From the NCBI GenBank assembly GCA_047967505.1, contig CM106540.1: a stretch of 64,000 nucleotides of DNA; one strand, given 5' to 3'. Positions 34,811 to 44,477 of the stretch are shown here, one piece after another. The position numbers were made by a program, and so were the translations under genes. The DNA comes from Dipteris shenzhenensis. Its lineage: Eukaryota > Polypodiophyta > Polypodiopsida > Gleicheniales. Under the pieces are notes generated by a model, which saw only the letters and a program-made list of their open reading frames with translations, did no database searches and was not told the DNA's origin. Numbering within the stretch: position 1 is the first letter of the stretch; each line of letters begins with the position of its first letter.

Positions 34811-35154
34811 ATCCATTGTCCACAATTAGAGAGATTGCTATACATAGCTCCACGAGCTCAAAATATCACAAGGCTTAATATTCCCTAATCTATAATTAAT
34901 AAAATAAATTAGCCCATGGCTTAATATTCATTACTTTATAATATGGCCCATGTCCTTTGGCAACCATTCAATACTTTGATCAATCCAAATCACCTTCACT
35001 ATCTTCATTCCTCATTATCCAACTCATCATCCGTACTCAAGATGCCAATTGTGTTAGTTATTACAACAATCAATTCATGAATCATTAGGGAATCATCACA
35101 CCAACTAATCCCAACACAATTGTATGCTGGATATATAGAAATCAAAATATGTGA
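34811..35154. other. Flank of Tat-like element, nothing recognised
   Basis: AT-rich sequence with no domain; it ends TGTGA directly before the 5' LTR. Confidence 0.4.
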
Positions 35155-36128
35155 TGTTATGGATAAATTTGACCAAACTAAAAGGCATAAATATGTGTGT
35201 GTGCTTGTATGTGTGGCAATAGTATAATAAAATATGGTGTGCATAAGGCCCAGGGTTGAGGTGGTAGGGCATGACCATGTGCCACCCTTCCATGTAAGAG
35301 GACCCATAAGGTGTGTTGTACATAATCCATGGTAGTAATAATATAAAATGATAAGGTGGCATGGGTCCTCCACATCCCTCCACGTAGGGGGGTCCCACGC
35401 CTGCATTTAGTGAGATATGGCCCAAGGACCATGCGAGAAGTAATATAAAATAGGTGGAGATGGATATTATATTGGATTATTCCCTCCATGTAGGATAGGC
35501 CGTGTAGAAAGTCTAAGAATGCAAGTTAAATAATGGGAAAGTAGGATGAGGTGGCAAGATTTCTTGTGCCAACCCTCCACTTTTCCTCCTAGATGTTTGA
35601 ACGTATTATAAAATTGGGAAGAGACCAAGGGAGTATCTTAGACTTGGGATATGGGGGTTGATGTATGTGGAAAAATGAGGCAAAGGGTTGTCGCACACAA
35701 TTGAGAGTGCGTAACTGCCTAGCCCACATGGGACACTCTTCCACACACACCATGCAGGTGGGAGGATGCATTAATTGGGAGAGACCCCTCTCTTGGCTAT
35801 AAAAGGAGGGGGCTATTCCTTGATGGAACACGCTCATTCTTGTAAAGCCACCTATTTAGTACTTTGATTTCCCCCGCATCTTTCCAAGAAAGCATGACTC
35901 TCTTCCCTTGATGTCTCCATCTCTACATTCCACCTCCCATCATGTACATGCTCCTCTTCCCCCTCTTCCTTCCCCCTTGTGCCATAGTCCCCCTCTTCAT
36001 TCCCACCCCTCTTAATATTTTTCCCTATGTTAACGCTTCTTTCCTCACGTTCCCTTTTCCTCCATGGCCCTCGAGCATCGCCATGCCTAGCGTCTAGCCT
36101 CATGCATTAAATTCTTTTCTAGTTAATA
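35155..36128 (+). mobile_element. 5' LTR of Tat-like element (about 974 bp)
   Basis: Begins TGTTATGGATAAATTTGACC and ends near TTCTAGTTAATA. A TATA box, CTATAAAA, sits at 35797-35804, so transcription should start about 25-30 bp downstream. Pairs with 43482-44477 along its whole length. Confidence 0.92.
35797..35804 (+). promoter_or_regulatory. TATA box of 5' LTR
   Basis: CTATAAAA followed by GGAGGGGGC. The same element is at 44141-44148 in the 3' LTR. Confidence 0.75.
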
Positions 36129-36132
36129 GAAC

Positions 36133-36154
36133 TGGTGTGGCTGCTGGGATCGAA
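36133..36154 (+). promoter_or_regulatory. Primer-binding site, Asp-tRNA-like
   Basis: TGGTGTGGCTGCTGGGATCG resembles the plant Asp-tRNA site TGGCGCCGTTGCCGGGGATC, with several transitions and one missing G. It begins 4 nt after the LTR end. Confidence 0.6.
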
Positions 36155-36479
36155 ATCTCCACGGCTAGTGGTGTAAAATTCATTACTCCTACGACTGGGT
36201 GTAGTTCTGCAGTACCTACCGTGTGCGGTTCTTTGCTTATGCGCCTCTAATCCACGTATCTTCTGCTCGCAATTCTCCGTCTCTACAACTGCAGAACTTC
36301 TCAGTTTTTGTGCCTTTAGCCTGCAATTCTTGTGCATCTTCTGGGTTCTTGTGCCTTCAGTCTGCGATTTCTGTGCATCTTTTGGGTTTCTGTGCGTCTT
36401 CTGTGCAGGGCCACGCATATTTTGGTCGATCGTGCCTGCAAAATCGCTCCTGCGCATCTGCAACACCCGCACACCCCCT

Positions 36480-36915
36480 GGTTGCAGCTAGCGCATCTGT
36501 GCGTCGCAGACAGATTGCGAATCGTGACTGTTTTCTGAATTCCTGCGTCTTCTGGTGCATCTGTGTGTCGCGGACAGATCGCGATTGTTTTCCTTGGTCC
36601 TACGTCTTCTGGTGCACCTGCGTGTCGTAGACAGACTTTTCGAGCTCTTGTAAAAGATCTCGCGCCCCTATCCTATTCCTCTTCCTCTTCTTCTTCTCCT
36701 TCTCCTTCTCTTTCTCTTTCTCTTTCTCGACTGTTTTCTGAATTCCTACATCTTGGCGCATCTGCGCGTCGCAGATAGATCGTGACTGTTTTCCTGGGTT
36801 CTTGCATCTTTTGGCGCACCTGCACGTCGCGGACAGACTTTTCGAGCTCTTGCAAAAGATCTCGTGCCCCTATCCTATTCCTCTTCTCTTCTCTTCTCCT
36901 CTCCTCTCCTTTTAT
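36480..36915 (+). repeat. Two-level tandem repeats in the Tat leader
   Basis: A ~60-bp unit with CATCTGTGCGTCGCAGACAG and variants is repeated at about 36490, 36555, 36613, 36757 and 36817. A longer unit (CTTTTCGAGCTCTTGTAAAA to CCTATCCTATTCCTCTTC, then a pyrimidine tract) occurs at about 36637 and 36837. The tract itself is (CTTCTC)-rich. Overlapping ORFs on both strands are translations of these repeats. Confidence 0.8.
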
Positions 36916-36985
36916 TAAGGGGTGGGAATTGAACCCAAGACCTCCCCATTCACAAAAGGAGGACATACTAATGGGCCAGCAAATA
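36915..36985 (-). other. tRNA-like segment with pol III A and B boxes
   Basis: Read on the minus strand, TGGCCCATTAGTATGTCC (36961-36978) resembles a tRNA A box. GGGTTCAATTCCC (36924-36936) resembles a B box about 40 nt downstream. A similar arrangement sits in the copia LTRs at 52244-52291 and 54422-54469. It may be a tRNA-derived SINE remnant in the leader. No cloverleaf was tested. Confidence 0.45.
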
Positions 36986-37339
36986 GGAAGTGATGAAAGT
37001 GTAAAGATATTGCTTATATGGTGAAATCTCATGAACTGTAACTCTCTAACCGTAGGGAGTTTCCTCTTGTTGTAAAAAGCAAAAGTACTTCATTTCATGT
37101 GCTCTAATCATATCTGATACTAGATCGTAGATTCTAAACTTTTTCAAGTTCACTCCTTGGACGCACGCCACACGAGGAGGGTGGATATTTATGTCACTCC
37201 TCGACGAGTTCAAGGATTTGGTGCTTGGTCCTCCGCTCATTATGGCTACCAATTGGTGAGATCTCTTTCTTGATCTTCATGTCGATCTTCAACAACTGAT
37301 TGTACAATGCATTGTTCAAGGAGACGACGGGTGGGATGA

Positions 37340-37833
37340 TACACCGTGGATGATTCAAGGTGAAGAATTAGTGATACACTGGGAGGACTTTGATTTTAAT
37401 TCTACTCATTGTGCGGTGATCGAGCTACTTGCTGCATCGGAGGTAATTAAAAGGGTGACATTCTTCGAAGGGTGGGATGCTCCCCAAGCTTGGGGGGAGA
37501 TTTGGCGCATCTGCTTATTAATTCCTATGGATAAGCTCATCTTGAATGATTTCTTCTCGATCTCACTACAAAGGTTTCTAGGGCTCGGCTATGGTTGGTA
37601 ATGTTTCGACCAAGGAACCCCTTTGTAACTAATCAACCTTTTGTGCCTCATTTTGAGCTTCAAGTTGTAATTCTTTTTGGTCTAAAGATAAACTATCAAC
37701 AAAGGATTGCAAGTTTATTTGGTGCTGAACGTCTTGCTCAAGTATTGAATTCTTTCCACCCTCTCCTTCTACCTATCTTGGACTATCGAGAAACATGGGA
37801 TGTCCGGATTTTAGTCTTGGTGTGATGACATCT
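37340..37833 (+). pseudogene. Unassigned leader ORFs upstream of the extra RNase H
   Basis: Open stretches at 37350-37601 (with EELVIHWEDFDFN, FFEGWDAPQAWGEIW) and 37595-37825 (FGAERLAQVLNSFHPLLLP) have protein-like composition and abut the RNase H coding sequence. They differ in frame, so if they were once one ORF with RNase H, at least one frameshift has occurred. I recognise no family for this part. Confidence 0.45.
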
Positions 37834-38218
37834 TGGCTCCTCCAATTTGACGGTGCATACAAACCTTCGACCAAGGATGCTGGTGTGGGTGTGAAGCTCA
37901 CTTCACCAGAGGGTGAGGTGTATTGTTATAGCAAGTCTGCACTAGCAAGTACTTGCAACCAAGTTGAGTACTCGGCACTCAATTTTGGGCTACAAAAGGC
38001 ACAAGAACATCGCATCAAGCAACTTGAAGTGCAAGGAGATTCTCAACTCGTGTGTGAACAAGTTAGTGGAATGTGGAAAGTGTGGAGCGAAGGCCTGGTT
38101 CCATGACATCAACAAGCATTGGAACTTTGCCAACAATTTGAAGAGGAAAAAATTCAGCATATCCCTCGAGCTCAAAATATAGTTGCTGATTTCTTGGCAC
38201 GTGAAGCTTGTACTTCAA
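37834..38218 (+). pseudogene. Extra RNase H domain upstream of gag
   Basis: The frame starting near 37828 reads WLLQFDGAYKPST, DAGVGVKLTSPEGEV, NQVEYSALNFGLQ, QLEVQGDSQLV and then, after one TGA at 38104-38106, FEEEKIQHIPRAQNIVADFL. This is the plant archaeal-like RNase H type seen in Tat elements. All four catalytic acids are visible: Asp in FDGA, Glu in VEYSAL, Asp in GDSQ and Asp in VADFL. It would degrade RNA in RNA-DNA hybrids during reverse transcription. It lies about 0.6 kb before gag, whereas the Tat RNase H extras I know of sit in pol near integrase. Only one stop breaks about 125 codons. Confidence 0.85.
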
Positions 38219-38794
38219 TCACGCATGAAGCGAGTGGAAGCACCACCCCAACAAAGCCGCAAGCCATGAAGGAGGGTGATCATTTGTAAGGAATGCAAAG
38301 GTTGTGGTCATCATGAAACTAAGTGTTGGGCATATTTGATACGAGTTTACCAACTTCGGAAGATCATCAGAAAGGTCCTCAAGGACATTGCTCAAAAGAA
38401 GGATGCCAGACCGCACACCCCTTGAAGAAATAGCATGGTGATTACAAGAACTGGAAGAAGCTGAAGGTGATGTGCAAGCTCTCCAATTGTTGACATTTGT
38501 CATGGCATTCTTGTTTGCCTTGATGAACAACCTCATGCAGTGCCATGTCTCTAACCCTCGCTTGTAAAGATGGATGCGATATCATGAGGGTTGGTCCTTT
38601 TAAGATTGTCTACGAGCTATTCTATGCTAAAGATTCTTCCCGTGTAGTATTTCACAATACACCAGTCACACCCTACCCTGCCTATGTGTGCTTTGTGGAT
38701 GTATCTTCGCCTGATTTTCAGTTCAAGCTACCTCTTTCCATTGTTTGCCAATATATAAGCCTCATTTCGTCTCTCTCTTTTCCATTTTCCAAGC

Positions 38795-39640
38795 ATGGCT
38801 GACATTCCTGTGTTCTGTGGACGGGTTGAAGAAAATCCAAATGAGTATCTTGTGGCCTTCAAGCGTCGTTGTGTTTCTCTCAACTTTCTTACTGAAGATA
38901 GATGTCTGTTGGTTCTTCCCACATTTCTAGAATGTTGGTTCAAGTGTGGGTTGAGAAGCAGGCTGAGGACGTTCGCTAAAGCTGGCCAAGGGTTAACAGC
39001 AGCGATGATTGAGTATTTCGGCAAAGAAGAGGAGCCAGAGAATGTGTACCTACAGGTGGCAAACTTGAAGCAGTCAGAAGGTGAGATGGCGCATCGATAT
39101 GTGGATTGAGCGGCCGTGCTCTTGGACCATTTAATTGCCACGCAGGAGGACAATGCCAAATTTTAAGCTGGAATGACTCAGCATGTGCTGGGCTACCTTG
39201 TAGCAGGAGCAAGTGACGAATTCCGCCTCAAGCTTAAATGGGAGAATCCAGAAACTATGGTGCTAGCACATGAGATTGCTCAAAAGTTTGATAAAGTTCA
39301 GTCTGACCCCGCTTCAAAGTTTAGTCTGACCCCGCTTCAAAGAAGACGATTGTCCCTCCGCAACCCCCTTAATTCTTGCAACAACAACCTGGGGGGTCTA
39401 ATTCAGGGGCATACCCCCACCCCTCATCAGGGATGTATCCACCGACTCCTCCTCAAATGTATGGTCCTCCCTTAGATGCTTACCCTCAATAAGGAGTATA
39501 TCCTCAACCTCCGCCTGGAAGATTTCCCCAGCCTCGCCCACGAGCCCCCCTCCTTCCTACTCCCTCGGCCCCTCCTGCTAAGGAACCTGTAGTCAATGAC
39601 CTAGCCAAGGCCCTGAATGATCTTCGGCTTGAGATGGTGG
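38795..39640 (+). pseudogene. gag: Tat-like gag, capsid and linker part
   Basis: Starts MADIPVFCGRVEENPNEYL, a typical gypsy Gag opening (target GRxxENPxEYL), and runs to KLKWENPETMVLAHEIAQKF. Two in-frame stops occur, at 39107-39109 and about 39164. A 23-bp tandem duplication at 39300-39342 shifts the frame. In the shifted frame a Pro-rich linker (QPPPGRFPQPRPRAP) continues, with one more stop, into the zinc-knuckle ORF. Confidence 0.8.
39300..39342 (+). repeat. 23-bp tandem duplication inside gag
   Basis: AGTCTGACCCCGCTTCAAAG at 39300-39319 recurs at 39323-39342 with TTT between. A 23-bp period changes the frame by two, which is the shift seen between the two halves of gag. Confidence 0.93.
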
Positions 39641-40455
39641 GCATCAGAAATCAAGCCAATCGCCCTCCAAGAGAACGTGCCAATGTTGTGTGCTACGAGT
39701 GCCACCAGAAGGGTCATTATTGCACGGAATGTCCCAATATTCCAAGGGTGAATCTTTTGAGTGAATCAGGCACTGAGGATTCTGACGTAGAAATCCTTGA
39801 CCTTGGGAAAAGAAGTCATACCACCTCGGACCCCTCTCAAAACCGTGGGCCGGGCTGCCCCAAGAAGAAGGTGTCCTTCTCAGAGCCCTCAGATGCTGAG
39901 ATGGCAAACACACCAACAAATAAGACTAAAAGATCTCACAGGAGTAATTGGTTGCCCTCGGATTTTTCCATCAGCTCGGGGCAAGAGGTCTATTCGGTCG
40001 TTCAGGACCTTGCTCATCGGTCTTTGACCATCACGCTCCCTCAACTAATAGCATTAAGCCTTAAGGTGAGACGTGAGCTGCAGCAAGGGCTCTCAACAAG
40101 GAGGAGCAAGAAAAAGGAAAAGGTACGAGAGGTCTCTTCTATCTCTGAAGAAATTGATCAGCACCCACATACAGTAGATGTCATCATAGATAATTGCCAT
40201 GTCAAAAGTGTGTGTGTTGATGGGGGAGTTGCATGTAATATCATGGTGCCCCGAATCATGAAGAAATGGAATTTGAAATGCACAAGGCATTCCTCCACTC
40301 GAAACAAGGTAGCAGATGGTCGACGACTCGCCACCCTAGGAGTCATTGAGGATTTTCCCATCACTGTCAATGGGTTGACCACCACCGTCAATTTCTATGT
40401 AGTGGACATCGAAGATACAGGCAGGAGTTACCCAACCATACTCGGGAGACCATGA
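39634..40455 (+). pseudogene. Gag zinc knuckle and protease
   Basis: An open 273-codon stretch. CYECHQKGHYCTEC at residues about 21-34 is a CCHC knuckle (Cys-X2-Cys-X4-His-X4-Cys). A Lys/Ser-rich linker follows. Near residues 185-275 comes a retropepsin-like domain: CVDGGVACNIM (catalytic Asp, DGG where DSG or DTG is usual) and YPTILGRP, the typical C-terminal ILGRP. A TGA at 40453-40455 separates it from the RT linker in the same frame. Confidence 0.85.
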
Positions 40456-41420
40456 TTGAGAAAGAGTGATGCAGTCAGCTATTGGAAGATAGGACACATG
40501 TCTTTTGGTGCTTCTAAGGAGAAGATCCCGGTGCAACCAGGTGCCACGGAACCAGAAGAAGAAGAGGAGCAAGATAGTGATATTCTCTCATCCTCGGTGT
40601 CTGAATCAATGGAAGAATCAGACGGGGGGGAGGAGTTCTCAGAGGAGGAAGTTTACATGATGGGGGTGTCTCCGACCCTGCCACCTGTAGAAAAGGTAAC
40701 AACTAGTCCTCAACAGCTTGAATCTATGCTTTCCCCTGACCTCACTTCGAGTGAGAAAGACGAGTTCTTAGAAATGTTCAAAGATTTCCCTGACCTCTTC
40801 GCAACTAGCTACCACCACCTTTGCCATGTGACTGCCATAGAACACAAGATAGAGCTGAAGCTTGATGCTAAGCCTGTGGCTCAGAAGTATCGGAGATTAG
40901 GGCCCCTATAGACCAATGCTTTGCACTCAGAGTTGCAGAAACTTGTAGAAGCTGGGTTTATTGTTCCGGTTCACAATACTGAATGGGTTTCACCAGTGGT
41001 AGTCACTCCAAAGAAAAACAACAAGTGGCGGGTTTGCATCGACTATAAGAAACTCAATGCAACCACCAAGAGGGACCATCATCCTCTTCCCTTTCAAGAC
41101 CTCATTCTTGAGAAGGTAAGTGGTCATGAGATGTATACTTTCTGTGATGGTTACTCTGGGTTTTATCAAATCAGAATTGCTGAGGAGGATGTGCTTAAAA
41201 CCACATTTGCCACACCTTGGGGGACATTTGCATTCAAAGTAATGCCATTTGGCCTCACCAATGCTCCTGCTACCTTTCAAAGATTTATGCAGATGGTGTT
41301 TGCTCCTTATTTGGGGGTTTTCTTGGAGGTGTTTTTAGATGATTTCTGTATATTCTCAGCACGTAAGGAGCACGTCATGAAGGTTAGGTTGGCCTTCCAA
41401 AGGGTCAATGATGCGAATGG
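40456..41420 (+). pseudogene. pol: Tat-like reverse transcriptase, N-terminal to palm
   Basis: An acidic linker (40456-40911, TEPEEEEEQDSD) is followed by IEHKIELKLDAKPVAQKYRRL, a TAG at 40909-40911, then the RT in the same frame. RT motifs are VVTPKKNNKWRVCIDYKKLN, HPLPFQDLIL, DGYSGFYQIRI, MPFGLTNAPATFQRFM and the catalytic FLDDFCIFS. A frameshift near 41400-41425 moves the rest of pol to another frame. DD is kept, so inactivation is by stops and frameshift. Confidence 0.9.
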
Positions 41421-42150
41421 CAGAGCCTCAACCTTGATAAATGCACCATTGGAGCCACTCAAGGGAGGTTACTGGGACATATTGTCTCATCTGAGGGCAT
41501 CAAGCCTGACCCCAAGAAGGTAGAAGCTATCATCAAGCTCTCCCCACCAACAACCAAACATCAGGTACGCTCATTTGTCAATCTAGTAGGATACTATCGC
41601 CACTTCATTGATCAATATGCTGCTTTGACGCAACCCATGACTATGCTATTAAAAGATGGAGTTGATTTCTCTTGGGATGAGGATTGTGATCATGGGTTTG
41701 TACAAATCAAGAGTGCTCTGGCTTCAGAACCCATTGTATGCAATCCTGATTGGTCAAAGATTTTCTATATTAATCCTGGGTTTGGTGAGCACACTCTGGC
41801 AGGTATTCTTCTCCAGCAAGGGGAGGATCGGTTCATGTATCCCATTCGATTTGCTTCTCGACAATTGCTCGAAACTGAACGATGCTACTCTGAGGCTGAT
41901 AAGCATGCTTTGTCTTTAATGTTCTGCATTGAGAAATCTAAGCATTATGTTGCTGGAAAGTCCTTCATTATAATCTGTAGCAATGGTCTTGCAAAGTAGG
42001 TTCTTCAATCACCAAATCCCATGGGCGGGTTGGCCAAATGGTTGGTAGTTTTACAAGAATATGATTTTTCTTTCAAAATTGTAAAAGGAGGTTGTTCCAA
42101 CTTGAAGAGTGCTTTGATTGATTTAGAGGAGTGCCTTGATGTAACCCTTG
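41421..42150 (+). pseudogene. pol: Tat-like RT thumb/connection and degenerate RNase H
   Basis: In the new frame RLLGHIVSSEGIKPDPKKVE and VGYYRHFIDQYA give the RT thumb. The RNase H-like domain follows, but where active copies have VDAS it reads FYINPGFGEHTLAGILLQQ, where VDHSAL is expected it reads IICSNGLAK, and where ADALSR is expected it reads KSALIDLEE. Only the Glu of YSEADKHAL is kept. A TAG sits at 41997-41999. Loss of catalytic acids in the native RNase H is known from dual-RNase H Tat elements, although simple decay is possible here. Confidence 0.85.
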
Positions 42151-43493
42151 TAGCGGCCATAGAAGTTGGGGATCCATGGTATGGTGGAATCTACAGGTTT
42201 CTGACCGCTTTCTCCTTTCCTCCAGAAAGCACTAGCTATGAGAGAAAGAAAATCCGTAGAGATAGTAGGCGCTACACTCTCTTTGATGGGGTGTTATACC
42301 GTCAAGGCCTGGATGGGGTACTAAGACAGGCCATTGATGCAAATGAAGTACCTAAGGTATTGAAGCATTATCATGATGGATTTTGTGGAGGCCACTATGC
42401 CGGTGACTATACAGCTAAGAAGATTTTACATGTTGGGTACTATTGGCCGACCTTGTTCAAGGATGTCACTATGTATTGCAAAACTTGTGAACCATGCCAA
42501 TTCTTTGGTAGGAAGGATTTGCGTCCTGGGCAACATCACCCAGTGATGTCCATCCATCTGTTTCAGAAGTGGGGAATAGATTTTGTTGGGCCCCTTCCCA
42601 TGACTGCCCGCAAAAAGAAGTATCTTTTGGTAGCCACTCAGTATGTCACTAAGTGGGCTGAAGCTATCGCCCTCCCCACTGCAAATGGTAAGGCAGTTTC
42701 AAATTTCATATTTGAATGTATCTGCACAAGGTTTGGGACACCCATGGAAATAGTATCTGACCATGGGAGTCCATTCTTAAATGAAGCAGTTGAGTTGCTC
42801 ATGGATCGCATGGGTATTGATCACCGCACTTCTAGCATCTATCATCCAGCATCCATGGGACAAATGAAGCGGACCAATGGCCTCCTTTGTAAATCCATGG
42901 GAAAAATGGCCATAGGGAACAGGAGCCAGTGGGATCAAAAGGTCGCTAAAGTTGTGTGGGCTTACAACATCACTCATAAAACATCTACAGGTCACACTCC
43001 TTTTGAGTTGGTGTACGGTACTGAGGCAGTTTTACCACTAGAGATAGAGATTCCGGCCTTAAGATTGGCATGAGAATAGAGGATGATAGAAGATGAACAT
43101 GTAGAGGCCAGGTTGGTACAACTTGAGAAGTTAAATGAAACCCGACGCCTTGCACTACATCAAACAAAGATCCAAAAGAGTCGACAAAAGGCCCGCTTGG
43201 ATGCTAAAATTCGCAAGGGATGGGAAAGTCACTTTGCTGAGAGGGATGTTGTGCTATTCTTTGATAACAGATTGGACCACCAAATGGATAAGAAGTTCCT
43301 GCCACTATGGACTGGTCCATACAAAGTCATCAAGGAATGTAGCAATGGGTCTGTACAAGTTCAAGAGCTGCATGAGCCATATGGCAAGAAGGTGATCAAC
43401 AAGCATTATCTGAAGCCCTTCTTTGTGCATGATGGTCCCAGGCATGGAAATGCTGTGCATTCCCTATCTGGGGGGGGGAACTGTTATGGATAA
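42151..43493 (+). pseudogene. pol: Tat-like integrase
   Basis: The HHCC zinc domain is visible (HYHDGFCGGHYAG, then CKTCEPCQ), followed by the core with Asp in WGIDFVGPLP and Asp in VSDHGSPF. The third catalytic residue, Glu in GQxExTN, is Lys here (GQMKRTNG), a change of GAG-type to AAG-type codon. ITHKTSTGHTPFELVYGTEAVLP and, after two stops near 43072-43080, WTGPYKVIKECSNGSVQVQEL and KPFFV complete the C-terminus. The protein could not catalyse strand transfer. Confidence 0.9.
43468..43480 (+). promoter_or_regulatory. Polypurine tract
   Basis: A run of nine G then GAA before the 3' LTR start at 43482, the usual plus-strand primer position. Confidence 0.8.
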
Positions 43494-44477
43494 ATTTGAC
43501 CAAACTAAAAGGCATAAATATGTGTGTGCGCTTGTATGTGTGGCAATAGTATAATAAAATATGGTGTGCATAAGGCCCAGCGTTGAGGTGGTCGAGCATG
43601 ACCATTTGCCACCCTTCCATGTAAGAGGACCCATAAGGTGTGTTGTACATAATCCATGGTAGTAATAATATAAAATGATAAGGTGGCATGGGTCGTCCAT
43701 GCACCACCCCTCCACCTAGGCGGTCCCATGCCTGCATTTAGTGAGATATGGCCCAAGGAGCATGGGAGAAGTAATATAAAATAGGTGGAGATGGATATTA
43801 TATTGTATTATTCCCTCCATGTAGGATAGGCCCATGTGGGGGGGGGTGTAGAAAGTCCAAGAATGCAAGTTAAATAATGGGAAAGTAGGATGAGGTGGCA
43901 AGATTCCTTGTGCCAACCCTCCGCTTGTCCTCCTAGATGTTTGAACGTATTATAAAATTGGGAAGAGACCAAGGGAGTATCTTAGACTTGGTATATGGGG
44001 GTTGATGTATGTGGAAAAATGAGGAAAGGGTTGTTGCACACAATTGAGAGTGCGTAACCACCTAGCCCACATGGGACACTCTTCCACACACACCATGCAC
44101 GTGGGAGGATGCATTTATTGGGAGCGACCCCCTCTCTTGGCTATAAAAGAAGGGGGCTATTCCTTGATGGAACACGCTCATTCTTGTAAAGCCACCTATC
44201 TAGTACTTTGATTTCCCCCCCCATCTTTCCAATAAAGCATGACTCTCTTCCCTTGATGTCTCCATCTCTACATTCCACCTCCCATCATGTACATGCTCCT
44301 CTTCCCCCTCTTCCTTCCCCCTTGTGCCATAGTCCCCCTCTTCATTCCCACCCCCCTTAATCTTTTTCCCCACCTATGTTAACACTTCTTCCCTCACGTT
44401 CCCTTTTCCTCCATGGCCCTCGAGCGTCGCCATGCCTAGCGTCTAGCCTCATGCATTGAATTCTTTTCTAGTTAATA
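43482..44477 (+). mobile_element. 3' LTR of Tat-like element (about 996 bp)
   Basis: Same start and end as 35155-36128. Differs by substitutions and small indels such as an extra CCATGTGGGGGGGGG-like tract near 43832. Confidence 0.92.

Larger units (their letters stand above)
35155..44477 (+). mobile_element. Tat-like Ty3/gypsy LTR retrotransposon (element 2)
   Basis: About 9.3 kb with two ~1-kb LTRs, a primer site resembling Asp tRNA, a long leader with tandem repeats and an extra RNase H, then gag, protease, RT, RNase H and integrase, and a polypurine tract before the 3' LTR. The Asp-type primer site and additional RNase H fit the Tat lineage. The LTRs differ by several percent and coding regions carry many stops and at least two frameshifts, so the copy is old and inactive. 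No clean 5-bp target duplication is visible: TGTGA on the left, GTGCA on the right. Confidence 0.9.

Noticed and set aside
35155-35160. Clean 5-bp target duplication of the Tat-like element
   Set aside because: Left flank TGTGA and right flank GTGCA or TGCAC do not match, so no duplication is claimed.
36223-36630. 135-codon plus ORF in the Tat leader
   Set aside because: It covers tandem repeats with CGTCGCAGACAG units; no domain, and other frames are equally open.
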